DNA from: JBIQLO01 sp044464175
Lineage (GTDB): Bacteria; Planctomycetota; Phycisphaerae; Tepidisphaerales; Tepidisphaeraceae
Length of the DNA: 5,837 nucleotides
Direction of reading: 5' to 3'
NCBI GenBank assembly: GCA_044464175.1
Contig: JBIQLO010000232.1
Coordinates: 1-5,837, forward strand
Positions 5,818 to 5,837 of the stretch are shown here, piece after piece. Below the pieces are notes generated by a model that saw nothing but the letters and a program-made list of their open reading frames with translations, was not told the origin of the DNA and ran no database searches. A program made the position numbers and the translations under genes. Position 1 is the first letter of the stretch, and each line of letters opens with the position of its first letter.

Positions 5818-5837
5818 CAGGCCTTCTGGAATGTGAT
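5818..5837 (+). pseudogene. Fragment after the TAG: start of the HATPase domain of the same kinase
   Basis: The last 20 bases read Q-A-F-W-N-V in the frame of the preceding kinase gene, which matches the opening of the N-box helix (QQVFWNLLxNA in relatives). The window ends inside it, so whether the rest of the ATPase domain is intact cannot be seen. Confidence 0.7.

Overview
The window is GC-rich bacterial DNA with two divergent halves. The left half (about 1-2703) is read on the minus strand and the right half (about 2942-5837) on the plus strand. A short AT-richer intergenic region separates them. There are five protein-coding genes and no recognisable tRNA, rRNA, CRISPR array or mobile element. 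The style of the proteins (class II tRNA nucleotidyltransferase with a VIDYVGGRADL block, Bacillus-like BioA, and a REC-led histidine kinase with a SHELRTPLTP block) would suit a Gram-negative environmental bacterium, perhaps of the Planctomycetes-Verrucomicrobia group. That placement is a low-confidence inference from memory of similar proteins, not a search result.

Minus-strand half: bioA (2703 to 1351) encodes the PLP-dependent aminotransferase that makes 7,8-diaminopelargonate in biotin synthesis. It is followed 53 bases downstream by a class II CCA-adding/poly(A) polymerase family gene (1297 down to the window edge), which lacks only its extreme C-terminus. The two genes are probably co-transcribed but have unrelated jobs. 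No other biotin gene is visible.

Plus-strand half: a tightly packed signalling cassette. First comes a membrane histidine kinase (four predicted transmembrane helices, PAS, HisKA, HATPase). After a 4-base gap comes a small single-domain response regulator of the Rcp1 type. This overlaps the start of a cytoplasmic REC-HisKA protein. The spacing implies one transcript with translational coupling, and together the proteins could form a branched phosphorelay. No DNA-binding or enzymatic output domain is visible in the window.

The most notable observation is in the last gene. Its frame is closed by a TAG at 5815-5817 exactly where this kinase family normally has a Gln, just before the N box of the ATPase domain. 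The conserved frame resumes immediately afterwards (QAFWNV). This looks like a single C-to-T nonsense change (or a sequencing error, or less likely a read-through or recoded codon) that leaves a REC-HisKA protein without a catalytic ATPase domain.
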